Assembly: GCA_963930655.1 (NCBI GenBank)
Contig: OZ005617.1
Span: 6,760,501-6,824,500, forward strand
Reading direction: 5' to 3'
DNA length: 64,000 bases
DNA from: Myrica gale
Taxonomy: Eukaryota; Streptophyta; Magnoliopsida; Fagales; Myricaceae
Shown: positions 34,901 to 46,779 of the stretch, piece after piece
How the letters are laid out: each line of letters starts with the position of its first letter
Numbering within the stretch: the stretch's first letter is position 1
Notes under the pieces: model-generated
Seen by the model: only the letters and a program-made list of their open reading frames with translations
What the model was told of the DNA's origin: nothing
The model's database searches: none
Translations under genes and position numbers: made by a program

Positions 34901-35111
34901 TGCATGCAGTAACTGCAACCCATATATAATTTCTTTTGTCAAAGGTAGGAAGATGTTACATCATGCAGTAACAAGAATATCTCTTGAAAAATTAATATAC
35001 ATAAAACCATTTTTATGTCATTTGATGTACTCCTAACTATTTCGGTGGCTCCTTTGATGGATTTGAAACATCACGCGGCGCGCCCGCGGAATTCTATGTT
35101 TGAGATGATAG

Positions 35112-35415
35112 TAGGGCTGAAAAATCGGAATGCGTCGGTCCGGTTTCAATTTTTTTATTTTTTTAAAAAAAATTTCTAATTTTTTTCAGGTTAATTTCAA
35201 AGGGGTAAATACATATAAAATGTTAAGTTTTATTTTAGATTAAAATTAAACGTTTTAAGTTTATAATTTGTATTAAAAATTATAAAAAAAAATATTTTTT
35301 TAATAAATACGGTTCAATCTGGACCGCATTTTAAGAATTAGGACCGGACCAGACCGCAAATCCGGTCCAGTTTTCCGGTCTGGTCCGGTCCGCGCTACTG
35401 TTGTATTCACCCCTA
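35112..35415. mobile_element. hAT-like MITE, 304 bp
   Basis: Ends TAGGGCTGAA and TTCACCCCTA form short inverted repeats. Flanks GATGATAG (35104-35111) and GATTATAG (35416-35423) are an 8-bp target duplication with one mismatch, the size produced by hAT transposases. Inside are inverted CCGGTCCG/CGGACCGG-type motifs (near 35128 and 35340-35395). No coding capacity. Confidence 0.75.
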
Positions 35416-36720
35416 GATTATAGTGTCATTAGAGCTTATGAGTACTAGCTAGTAAATACCGTCACGGACATCATGATTAATTAGGCTTATTTTTTGAATA
35501 TTTCGGACTTCAATTTTGGGTCACTTTCAAGCTTGTTGCTCTTACATAAATTCGGACAAGGACAAGTCTAGGGAAAATAATATATTTTTGTACTTTACCC
35601 CTACACACGTGATCACGTCAAAATCCTATTTTAGAGTGAACGTTTAGAAAAGGATGATTAATGTGAATATATGGTCTATTTTGAATTTAATTTGTTTTTT
35701 CCGCTTATTTTCAAACAAATTAAAATTCTATATGAATAGGTGGATCAAATTTTGAATAGCCCTCTTTATATATTTTATTATGGGGACAATTATATATATA
35801 TATATATATATATATGCGCGCGCATCAGAATTAGATTGATTAATTAGTAAATATTTTGATGAGAAATATATAGATATACTTCTTGACGTATATAAGTTAA
35901 TATTCTTAAAGCTCTGATCTATATATAGATGAATATAGAAATGTAAATAATTAATTTTCTCTGCGAATTTCATAAGAGTACGTAGGTTAATTTTCTCCCC
36001 GAATTTCATAATTTAGTTGTTCAAATTGGAACCCTAATAAACTTTAATTGAGTTAGATAACATCATTAACCACATTTGACATAATTACCTAAACAAATTA
36101 AAATTAACTTCATTCCACACCTTCTTTAGATCAATACTCCTCTAAAACCCTCATGCATGATAAAATAATAGATTATACTGATAGCTAGAAGCAAATTATA
36201 GGTCTTGTTTGTTACTTATAATTAAACATTGATTGTATTTTACAAAGATTAAGATAAGTGCCTGTTAAAATCTTTGGGGAAATATCACATTAATTAAACA
36301 GTAGAAAAGTGAGGTTTCTCCCTAAATCTTTCTAAAGTTAGCAAGAGACAGTGAAATGAAGAGTGCTATAGGCTGTAGCTCATTCGCTTTAGAGAAATGA
36401 CCTTTTATTTCGCTTTAGATTGCTTCGGTAACAAGGACATGAAATCAGGTAGATTTCTGACATTTTGTGGGTTAAAGCTCCGGCCGATCTACTTGTCATA
36501 TGAAGGAGACGAATATACATGTGTTTATGGCGTCATTAGTCACAATACTTTATTAGACAGTACTTTTTAGGCAAAGTCCTTGCCTTCAGTACTATAACTT
36601 TAATGACATGCTAATAAAGTAAAAAGTTATCCGGATCTTTTGGGCCTCTCGATAATTTCCACCTCTGATGGTGTAGACCGATGCATTTTCTTTATTTGAC
36701 ATATATATATATATATATAT

Positions 36721-36970
36721 TGATAGCGTATTGTCTATATCTTCCTGATTTCATAATATCATGAAAATATATCTTCTGTGATCTTCTTGAATCAGAAAGA
36801 TATTCTCATATACAAAAGATTGTGATCTGTAATTATTCTGTTGATTCCGCTTACTTGATATAGCTCTCTCCCTCCTCCTATAAAAAGACGGGTCATTATA
36901 ATGTTTATACACACCTCTGAATATACAAAGTATTCTCCATTTTCTCTGTCTTTTCTATTATTTCGACATA
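36721..36970 (+). repeat. LTR-like segment, second copy of the 26.9-kb family
   Basis: Starts TGATAGCGTATTGTCTATATC and shares with 26905-27357 the blocks GATATTCTCATAT, TGTAATTATTCTG, CCTCCTCCTATAAAAAGAC, CACACCTCTGAATATACAAAG and TTTCTATTATTTCGAC. It lies between TA runs. There is no retrotransposon interior of its own beside it. Confidence 0.5.
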
Positions 36971-36980
36971 TATATATATA

Positions 36981-37374
36981 ACCCTTATAGTCATTTCACC
37001 ATCGTCTACATTGATGATGTGTTAGTCTTTTCAAAGTCAATTGAAGAACATTGGAAGCACCTCCATAAGTTTCTTCAGATTATCAAGTCAAACGGTCTAG
37101 TGGTCTCTGCCCCTAAGATCAGGTTATTCCAAACTAAAGTTAGATTTTTAGGTTACAACATTGATCAAGGTCAAATCCATTTTATAGACAGATCCCTTCA
37201 ATTTGCTGATAAATTATCTGATGTCATACTTGAGAAAACCCAGCTTCAGGGGTTCTTAGGTTTTCTCAATTACATTGCCGAATTTTATCATAATCTAAAG
37301 CATTTATGTAAACCCTTGTTTCAGCGTCTTCAGAAAAATCCTCCTCCCTATATATATAAAGGGACGAGATTGTG
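36981..37374 (+). pseudogene. Endogenous caulimovirid (pararetrovirus) reverse-transcriptase fragment
   Basis: A single open stretch of about 130 codons carries the catalytic YIDD box (PYSHFTIVYIDDVLVFS), then HLHKFLQIIKSNGL, TKVRFLGYNID, KTQLQGFLGFLNYI and LCKPLFQRLQKNPPP. This is the order seen in the reverse transcriptase of plant pararetroviruses integrated into genomes. It ends abruptly at the start of the connection to RNase H; no coat, movement protein, protease or RNase H sequence is adjacent, so this is a non-functional fossil. Short TA runs lie on both sides (36967-36980 and 37350-37360). Florendovirus- or petuvirus-like origin is my best guess; Ty3/gypsy is less likely because of the wording around the YIDD box. 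Confidence 0.7.
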
Positions 37375-37729
37375 AATATAAGAAAATTGCTTTGTCTAGC
37401 TTTATTTATTTTCTTTATTAATTCTAACCATTATTGTTATTGTGATTTTATTAGGGCAAATTTTTTTGGTCTTCTGCTTTTATCGTCTTCAATGGCGGGA
37501 GTTGGACACGGTAACAAGGTAAAAGCCATGAATTTCACTTTTGGACGTAGATTGGGATTTGTTATGCAACTCAAACTAATAAAATTCACCGATATGAAAA
37601 ATAAAAAAACCAATTAATTTTAAACCAAATCTAAGGACTTATTTTAACTTTTTTCATATAATAAATTCATTAGCATAAAAGGCGATACAAAGTCTTTGTC
37701 CAATGAGATATGAACACTGTTCGATAATA

Positions 37730-37862
37730 TAATTCAAATAATAAAATTTATTTTTTATTGGTAGTTTAATTTTTTTAAGCAAGTGATCAATGATTAACAT
37801 GGTATCAGAGTCAAATTCTAAGTTCGAAATCTACTCCGCACTTTATCTCAATTTTAATTATA
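37730..37862 (-). repeat. Dispersed repeat, second copy at 19695-19785 (opposite orientation)
   Basis: The minus strand reads TAATTAAAATTGAGATAAAG-TGCGGAGT followed by TTCGAACT and later TTATTTGAATTATAT. The same run, in the same order, is on the plus strand at 19695-19785. The piece CTCTGATACCATG on the minus strand here resembles a retrotransposon primer-site complement. Confidence 0.55.
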
Positions 37863-39436
37863 TACTGCAACTTTTTCGATCGATTGTGAAATAATATGTT
37901 TCTTCCTCTTTCTCACTTTCTTTGACTTTTTTTTAAAAAAATTTGTTAATCCTTCTTTTTCTTTTTTTAATAATAAATTATAATTAATCCTTAAATTTTC
38001 ATGAAAAGGAAATTAGTCCTAGATAAAAATAAATAAATTAATTCTTACATTTCAATCCTTTAAGGTTTAGTATGTCGGTTAGAAATAAATTAAAACTAAA
38101 AGGGATTTATTTTATTGTAATATTTCGTTTTTTGTGGATCGTTGTTAGCCATTTGATAGAGACCCAATACAGATCAGTAGATCACCATTCCCTATAGTAT
38201 CACCAAGACTTCTTTTTCTTTTTTTTTGTCTGTTTGGCTGATGGTCCATGGATGGATGCCGCAAGTGGAACGGAAACCGCCCACAGACTTGTTTCCTATC
38301 AGTCTGTGTAGGAGGGGCCACAAATCAACTTGGAAACAAAGGACGCGTTATTCATTTATGTAGGTTTGGTCTTTTTCTTATGTTTACAGTATTTTTATGT
38401 TCCTTTTTTCTTCCTCTAAATTGTGTAAAAGTCGTGTTCGGACAGCAACATGCTTTTAATGTCTGATGAGTATCCTATGCAATATCTTATCTAAACTATA
38501 TTGTTCAATTCAGAGATACGCACAGTAAATGGACCCTATATTATTTAATATTGTCTATGTAAAGTTTCAGGCAGCATGAGTCCTACAATAAGATCAACCA
38601 GTTGTGTCTATCTCTCTCCTAATTAAACTTTGCAATCTAAACAAAAAATTATAGTCGATTTTGATCCATTACACTCTAAATATCCTAACTCTTTTTCAAG
38701 TAGCCGGTCGGAATAACAGAAAAAAGAAAAAGACAAGTTTCTAGTAACTCTCTTTCATCGCCTGCTCAAAACAAGGCAACTTGATTGAGCAAATGGAGAG
38801 CGAATTGTCTTCGAAGGCAATTCGTTCCGGAGCAAATGACCCAACTGTTAAGAAAATAAACCCTAGGGCTAGGGAATTAGACTTGGTAATTACTCATCAT
38901 AATAAGTATCTTGCTTGATAATTTTCTGATGGTAAAGCCTCCGGTTTGATCGCTTCCAAGTTCCAACTAATGCAGGAGATAACGTACTTCGGTGCTTTGA
39001 AGGAATCGAAATCCTCAATTGTGTAAGATAAACCCATAAGCAATCGCTCACTTAAAATTATCTTACACTTTAAACACTCATAAATTAGAGGATTCGAATC
39101 TCGCCCAATAAATTGAAAAGTATATATACCCACTGATTGAAACAAAACTAGATGGAAAATTGTTGGTATTTATTTTTTTCAATGGGCTCCCTGCAGGAGT
39201 GGACCCGCTCCATAGAGATGTGGGGGCAGAGGATCCGAGTCCTGCACCAAACAGTAGCAAGCAGTGTAGCCGAACCCAGCAGAAAAAAACAAAAGCAGTG
39301 CAACCACGTGGTCCAAACATCAGTTCCCACGTGTTTATCATTTTTTATTTTATAGCGCCTCGCGAATAATAAATTTTATAATATATTTGATAAAAGTAAA
39401 AATTTAATTTATCAGATGCGAATGGGATGTACTGTT

Positions 39437-39576
39437 AAGGTGTTTTGTGAGGATTTTTTTTGAGTTTTTAGAATTTTTATGTGATGTTAATTTTATTAGT
39501 ATGCGTGTTGTAGTTATATTTATGTAGTGTGAAAAACGATGTTTGGTCTGAAGATTTTTTTATAAACGAACAGCCC
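39437..39576. mobile_element. MITE, second copy of the 18.3-kb family (deleted)
   Basis: Contains TTAGTATGCGTGTTGTAGTTAT and GATGTTTGGTCTGAAGA, aligned with the minus strand of 18335-18712; the right end reads AAACGAACAG. Shorter than the first copy. Confidence 0.5.
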
Positions 39577-41803
39577 CTGAAGATTTCTAGTTGTTCTGAC
39601 AGAAATTATATTTTGCAGACACGTCTGTGGGCAAAAATGATGCACATCGATATGTTTCAATGTGCAATGTACCTGGTGAACAATTACCTAGTGACCAAAT
39701 CTCTTGTGTACAGTTTGAGATGCGTTCTTCTATTATTCTCCACAACCTTTTGGAGTTACCGAGGAACAATGCATGTGCAGCCCCTTTTAAAAGTAGTACC
39801 TAATGCAAGATTTGTATGTGAAATATTGGCATATGCTTGTTTTGTATAGTTTTCTCTTTCACTTTCTTGGAGTTAATTTTGGGTAATTTAATAGTCTTTA
39901 TTTTATTTTTTAATTGAGAATGATAAGAAGTCTGCGGTTCAAATCTTTTGGATCCTCACCCGTATTTTTTACTTCTTGTTTATTGCATGGCAAAATATAC
40001 ACCATAAGAGTAAGCAATTAAATATCTTTGATGGGAGATAAGACAACTATTGACAAATATCTAATTTTAATCTTTTAAGCTTTCGATTTCATACATGACT
40101 GACTTGAGGAAAAAAAAGGTAGATATCATTAGATAATGCAGCTAAATTTCGCATCACGCATCACCTTTTACCCACTTCATCGCTACAAGGCCACTATAGA
40201 TAGAGAAAGCACTTCAACCCTAATTTTTTTTTCTATTTTTTATGTAAGTTAGAGGATGATTGATAGAGACAGAGTCCTAGGGTTCATGAACCGAGGAAGA
40301 AACATAATGTAATGAGATGAAAGAGTGCATGTTTTTTTCAAGCAGGTGTGTGGTCACAATCAGTGGAAATATTTGGCTGAATTAAACAAACCCCAAATAG
40401 TTTTAGTCTGGGATTGTAGGGAGATACTTTCTTCTTGGCAAAAGGGTTTTGTTTGGAGAGCGTGACGTGATTCTCTCCTCTGTCGAAAATATTGAGGCCG
40501 ATTTTACCTGGGGAGTTCTGTGCTTTTTGTCCATATCAACTGCTGAAGCACATGAACTTATTCTGGACGCGTTCATGCAGTGACGTATAACAGCTACGGC
40601 ACCACCAACGCCACACAAGTATTTGTTCCTTTCTTCTAGTCTTCTCCTTCTTTTGTTTTTTTTTGCAATTTTTTTTTGGGTTTCATGCTCTTGTGCTCAG
40701 GACTTGCGCTGCATGGGACTGTGTGGCTGATTTTGTGTGCACCACTTAAAAGGAGTTATCCTGCGGAACACGTATAGGTCAGTAGAGTAACTCTTCGGGT
40801 AGTTTAGGCCTCTCTCTCTCTCTCTCTCTCTCTCTCAGAGGTAAGATGCCGACAACCAAGCTCATTTTCCATGCACACAAATGGTGGATACAGGTTACCG
40901 GCTCATTTTATAAATACAAAACATAATTTAGAGGGCTGGATCCATTATTTTTCTAGGATCAGGCTTGTGTAGAAAGGTCACAGATTACATAAAAAACGTT
41001 GGAACGTACATTTGGGATTCGGACAGAATTAGATGGTGATCTCAAGTTTAATCCCTTAATTGGATATACTATGAATTAAAAAAATAATTAAAAGTTCTTT
41101 AAATATGAATCTTAATTTATCCATTAGCTAAAATAGTAAGATGGCAAGATTTGAACCGTTGAATCTAAAGATGATAATTGCAGTAGAAGAAATCCTTACC
41201 ACATATTCAAATGTTCTTTTATTTTTAAAAGAAAAATGAAATTTACTCCGCCAAATTTGTTCAGACGTGACGTCTGACGAGCAGTTGAGCTTTAACAAGC
41301 TCCAAATCCAATGGGCTTCTGCCCTTTCTGGATTAACAAAGAGGCAGAGATGGGTTATAAATGGTACAAATCTGAAAGTCGCTTTCTGCTTTTCTCCTAA
41401 TGGACTTTATATATGCCCAATATTGGCATTTGGTCCTCATGACTCCAGCTTGATTGTTTCCACGTCTTGGGCCCTGAAATGAGAATCTGCCGAAGACCAC
41501 CTTATACTCGAGCTTTAAAACCCTACCAATTCGCCAACATCTCAGCCCAATTTGTTCATGGTTCAGGCAGCAGCAATAACGATGGAATTTTGCAAGAAAA
41601 TAAGAACCTGGCTTTTAATTCCTTCACCCACATATCGATTGCAGCCGAGTGACCATAATGCAACAAGTAATTCGATTTTGCAGAATTATCAATAGATTTG
41701 AAAGCCAAAACTGTCAGGTGGAACTGCGTTTATGAGCAAATATTCGGTGTACCCACCAAGAAACGTCAGAATTGAATTTATCATGTGTCTGTTGTTTGTT
41801 TCA
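39577..41803. other. Intergenic DNA; old duplicate at 39600-39715; (CT)n at about 40811
   Basis: 39600-39715 resembles 34560-34665 (landmarks AGACACGT, GTACCTGGTGAAC/GTACCCTGGTGAAC, GTGACCAAATCTCTT). A CT microsatellite of about 13 units lies at 40811-40837. No gene supported. Confidence 0.4.
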
Positions 41804-42032
41804 GGTCATGTTCGTTTTGGTGAGATTTTTAAGATTTGAAGTGTTTTGAGAATTTTTAGGTAATGTTTAAGTTTTATTAATATTTGTGTAGAAGATGTTG
41901 ACTTATATTAATGTTTTGTAAAATAGTTAATATTGAGTTGTATTTTTATTCATGTAAAATTAATAACGAGAATATAATTTTAGATAATTAGATTAAAATT
42001 CTTAAGATTTTGACAAAACCAACGTTTAGCCC
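41804..42032. mobile_element. MITE, third relative of the 18.3-kb family
   Basis: Left end GGTCATGTTCGTTTTGGTGAG and right end CAAAACCAACGTTTAGCCC are imperfect inverted repeats; the interior has TTTTGAGAATTTTTAGGTAATG in the family order. Confidence 0.45.
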
Positions 42033-42753
42033 TAAATTTTTAAACTTCTTTCTTTTTATCTTGCCTGCGAAGCACATCATCATTATCTGATTAAAAGCCT
42101 CTTTCCAGCGTTCCTATAGTGGCAGAGCTTCGCACCTAACAGAAAAAGAAAAGCAGAAGAAACAGGAAGCCGCACATGTAAGCCTGCAAGTGGAAAATAG
42201 TACACCTGCATGTACCATTTTGATTTCACCAGTCTTGGGTTGCCATCTGCCATGGTTTTATGCATCATCAAATCAAGGGGCCCTTCTCCTGATCTACGTT
42301 GCCTTTTGGGACACTACAAGAAGTTCTCAAAATTTCCTATAGCAAGTGCAATTGTACACCCATAAAAAGCTCTATATCAGTTAGCCATAGTATGAATAGG
42401 AGTGAGTTACGAATTACTTTTACAATGATTCTAAATGCAGAATTCTAGCTATTTCTAGTTCCAATGGGAGGATTTATTTATTTGAACAAAAGAACCTTGT
42501 TTTCACAGAATCTTTACCTCAATTTCTGCAGATTTGTGGCCTTTAAGGGACCCTTTAGGATTGTTACCATAAGACCCTCACTTGTGTCTCAATGACGAAA
42601 GAAAATTTACCGGCTTTCGAAATGGTATGAAGCTTTGCTTACTACTGTTTAGTTTCTGTTCGTGCAAGAGGATATTTTGCCCGATCTAGCTCTCTTGTTT
42701 CCCCTAATGTTGACTTCCTTTCACGTCACTTTTCAGTCATCAATGCTATCCAC

Positions 42754-42806
42754 CGAAAGTCATGGTTTGTTTTTTTTTTTTTTCTAAGCGAAAGTCATGG
42801 TTTGTT
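42754..42806. repeat. 18-bp direct repeats flanking a poly-T insertion
   Basis: CGAAAGTCATGGTTTGTT occurs at 42754-42771 and 42789-42806; only a T run plus CTAAG lies between. It looks like a target-primed insertion that was truncated to little more than its poly(A) tail (minus strand). Confidence 0.6.
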
Positions 42807-45219
42807 AATGGTGCTGGAAACACAGAGGGAGAAGGACAGAGCAAGCGAATCTCCCAACTTCCTAGTTCCTACTTACCGCGGAGGACAAGTATTTGGTATA
42901 CGACAAGATGATTGTGCCAAAGGAGTTTCACTTTTTGCCTATAGCATCTTATATATACTGGCTCACATTTGAATACGCACTAGCTTTAGCAATTAGCAGC
43001 ATTGCTGCTCGAGATTGGTTTTTAATATATTAAGAAGTTTGGGTCTGTGGGATTGTCTCGAATGCTTAGTGAATAATTTTATTTTTTAACACAAATTATA
43101 TTTGCTCAAAACTATGATTTTCAATGGCTGGATAACATTTTGGACTCTTCTTGAATTAGGATCTGGCTGAGGATATGGATGGATTTTGCTCTGCTTGATT
43201 GGTATTAAGAGCTGTCTCATCCTGACTTTAAAGTTCAACCTAATCTGGTGCAGCATAACCTAAGCCCACACGGACAGCACAGCAACCAAACACATCCTTC
43301 TGATATTTCCTCATTTTCTCACACTAAATTCTGTGCTTGGTGAGTACTGTAAATCTGTATTAGGTACAAGGAAACCCAATGCAGAGGGCCCTCACCATGA
43401 GTGAGAAGAACAGAGAGTACAAAAGTCACAGTTCAGTGCTGATGTTGGCCCAGTACGTAGATCAATGAGTGTAAGAATGGGACCTCTGCATATACATATA
43501 TAGGATCCTTGCTGAGCTGCCTGCAGTACAGTGGAGCAGAAATTATACCTACTAAAATCAATAGGGCAACTGTGATGGGTCAGTTTTTTGTCCCTAAAAA
43601 CAAGAAAATTTGATGGGTCAGAATCTTCTGAGTGAACCAATCTTTAAAGACGTAGAGATGTTTATACGTCAGTTTATGGTCCCCATAGTTGCTTGCACGC
43701 CAGATTTGTTAGCAGTACTGAGAAGCTTTGATGTTGGACCGGCACTACCCCGGCATCTTATTTCGGGGTGCAGGTCAGAGAGCAATAATTATCAGGGCCT
43801 TGTTGCTGCCAGGCCACTGCATAAACCTACCAATGGTGGACGAGTATCGTCTGCAATTGTGGTGAGGGCAATTCGGTCATCGAATGGCAGGAAATCCCCT
43901 ACGTGTGTTGGGGGTCTCTCAATAGATACAATTCATTTTTATTGAGATTTTTATCCTAATAAAATAACTTACAAAAATTCATTCTCTCGTTAAATCATCT
44001 ATTTTAACTCTAAATAAATATAAAAAATACAGTCAAATCATATATCTCTTCACTTATAATGACTAACAACTCTTTATTGTACCGGAGGATTATAGTATAA
44101 TTAAAGTTGAGGAAATTTTATTTTTTACCGCTATCATTGAACTCTAAAATTATCAAGATTCATCAACGGACGCTAGAATCTGATCGCCGTTGTTCTGCCA
44201 CATGGCTCACTTGTTGCACATGATCTCAACCTAAGGATCTTATTGGAGGTCTCTCATTGATAAATTTTTAGTAGTTTGCTAATGTAATGATTTGATAATT
44301 TTAAATTTCAAAATGACATTAGCCCCCTAATTCGAGGGCCATCGTTCCCTTTAAATCTTCAATTCTCCAACAATTATCTAGGTAGTAGGGCCAGGCAGAT
44401 TTTGGTGTAGTACATTTCCCCTTTATTTTTTGATGCATAAGCTGTATATATAATTAAGTGGAAGAAAATCAATTTTTCAAGAGAATTAGAAATACAACTT
44501 GCGTGTCCATCTTAAACTAAGGAAAAACAACTTAACTCAGCGACCAATCTATATTCTCAATGCGTGGTAGGAATTGGTTCTCTGTGATTTCAGATTCATG
44601 AAGCTCATGTTGTATTATCAGATCAGTCTTATGCTTGACATGTCACCGCCATCTTTGAAGTGAGATGTCATGATCGACTTCCTTACTATTTTCGTTAGGG
44701 AAGTGTCAAAAGGAAGGAAAAGGGAAGTGATCAGGATTCTCACCTAACGCAAGTGAAGAAAAGAAAATGCCAAGGAACTGTACTGAAGAACATGCATGCT
44801 ATGATAAGGACATACCGAAATAATGCATCAGATCAATGTCTCATGAGTACTTTTTGTCAAATTGCAATCCATGGGGCATCATATCAAGAGACCCTTTACT
44901 CGCAATATTGCTTTATCACTAAATGTGCTATTTTGGCTGAGACCAGTACGCTAATTAATTGGATTTAATTGGATAGACAGGTCAAGTGCTCTCTTGATGC
45001 TTAGGTTGTGTTTGGTAGCCACGATTCAATGTACAGATATAGGATTGCAGAACGAAGGGGTAAGAAAGAATACAGTTCGATGCAACCAAGTGTAGGCTTT
45101 AATGTTTTGAGAAGCAAAAAGGTTCATCGAGCTGATGAGTACTCTGGGACTAACCCATCTTACACTGTACGTAAGCTTCTCGTGGCTTTATAATGTTTAA
45201 TACATGCATGAAACTGCCG

Positions 45220-45311
45220 GAGCGAATTTATTAATTAGGTTTTTTTTTGTAGAGGAGATTCTATTGCTTTTCCTCTTTTTTCTTTTTTTGTAGAGGAGCG
45301 AATTTATTAAT
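45220..45311. repeat. 16-bp direct repeats flanking a 60-bp T-rich insertion
   Basis: GAGCGAATTTATTAAT at 45220-45235 and 45296-45311. The insert has two TTTTTTTGTAGAG motifs. Resembles a short retroposon with target duplication, minus strand. Confidence 0.5.
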
Positions 45312-46612
45312 GATCTCCATGATACATAAATTTGGCTTCCAAATTCCACTTTTGCTTTTCTTTATATTTTTGTTCCCTTATTTTTTGTCACAAACGAATA
45401 TGATAATTCATGGACCACAATAAATCTTTCCGGAAATTAAGGAAAGGAGAAACAAGTGAAGGGAAATTTCACCATAGCTAGACCCATAGAATAGGCCAAT
45501 AATATTCAACAGTACGTTAAAGTCATCTTGATCAATCAAAATGATAAAAAATAGTGCCGTAGACTTATAATGAAACTGAGATCAAACAGCAACAATAATG
45601 GCAAGAAGACAGGATGATACGTCTGTCCTCCACTTCCACTGATGAAAAAGCATGGAGGATACACATACAAGTTAAAAGCAAGTGCTTGCATGGACGGCAT
45701 TTACCAGCTTTGCTTTCTGTATGTATATGTATATATTTATACGTTCGTGTCAATAAGCTTGCTGCATGCCATGGTGATTCCCATAAGATCACCATTGATC
45801 AGTCAATACCACATCAAAGTCATTATCGATCGTTAACGTGTTTTCAAACATGGGGAGGCTAATTTGACCCATGAATATCACCCACTTCAGCCTGGTCCCA
45901 GTTTACTTTGTGGAAACCATAAACGTCAAAATAATACGTGCCTGATCATCCAGACCTTTCCTAGATATGGTAGCTAGACTCGTCAAGGGGACAATGGGGC
46001 ATGTTAAACGTGCACTTTTTTTGTCCCATCCTCTGGTACTATATATGAAGACGTGTTCGAGATTTGAAAAAATGGGATATGGTTAGGTTTAATGATATTG
46101 ATTACTTTAAAACACAATTTTTATGTCCAAATGAACTGGGTTCAACTCAGGGGAGGAATTCTCGTTGAAGTTTCGTTCATGCGACAAGCCTGCTCGATTC
46201 ATGAACTCGGTCATGAAGTTTTTACTTTCACCTATTCATGAAAGTCATCTGTATAAAACATACTTGATCCATTTTGGCTGCTTTATATGCGTTCAAAGTT
46301 GTCATGAAACTCTTCTAGGAGCCGAATTATGTAATCTATATTTGCTTTCTTGCACGAAGTTGGTCAAACTCATGAAAGTTTTTTCATTTTCTCCTCCTAA
46401 TTTCTAACACTTTCTGGATAAGTCGGGTCATTCATTCACTCAGGGAAAGAATCCAAAATACTTTAAACAAACTGTGCCTCCCAAATATAGTTTCGGTCCA
46501 AATTATGAAGGAATCATTCACAGAATCACAGCGCTCGATTCATGAAGAAAAACCTGTGAATGACATTTGTTGGTATGAAAGGAATCTTACTTTGTACATT
46601 TTCCAACTATGA

Positions 46613-46779
46613 CAGTCATAAAATCTAACATTTTCCTGCTAATTTCCTTGATATGTAAGGTGGTACAGCTTCTCTTGTGAAATAGCCCACGTACGGCAGT
46701 CATAAATCTAACAACTTCCTGCTAATTTGGTTGAAAGGTAAAATTGGACTGCCTCTTTGTTGATATAGCCCACTCATGG
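46613..46779. repeat. Imperfect tandem repeat, period 84 bp, two copies
   Basis: Copies at 46613-46696 and 46697-46779 share CAGTCATAAA, CTGCTAATTT and ATAGCCCAC. Confidence 0.65.

Larger units (their letters stand above)
35425..38375. repeat. Old duplicated block B (collinear with 27.6-29.5 kb)
   Basis: Partner of block A; longer because an LTR-like segment (36721-36970) and a caulimovirid fragment (36981-37374) lie inside it. Confidence 0.5.

Noticed and set aside
34836..35036. Open frame made of alternating Ile-Tyr residues
   Set aside because: It is the translation of the (TA)n microsatellite, not a protein.
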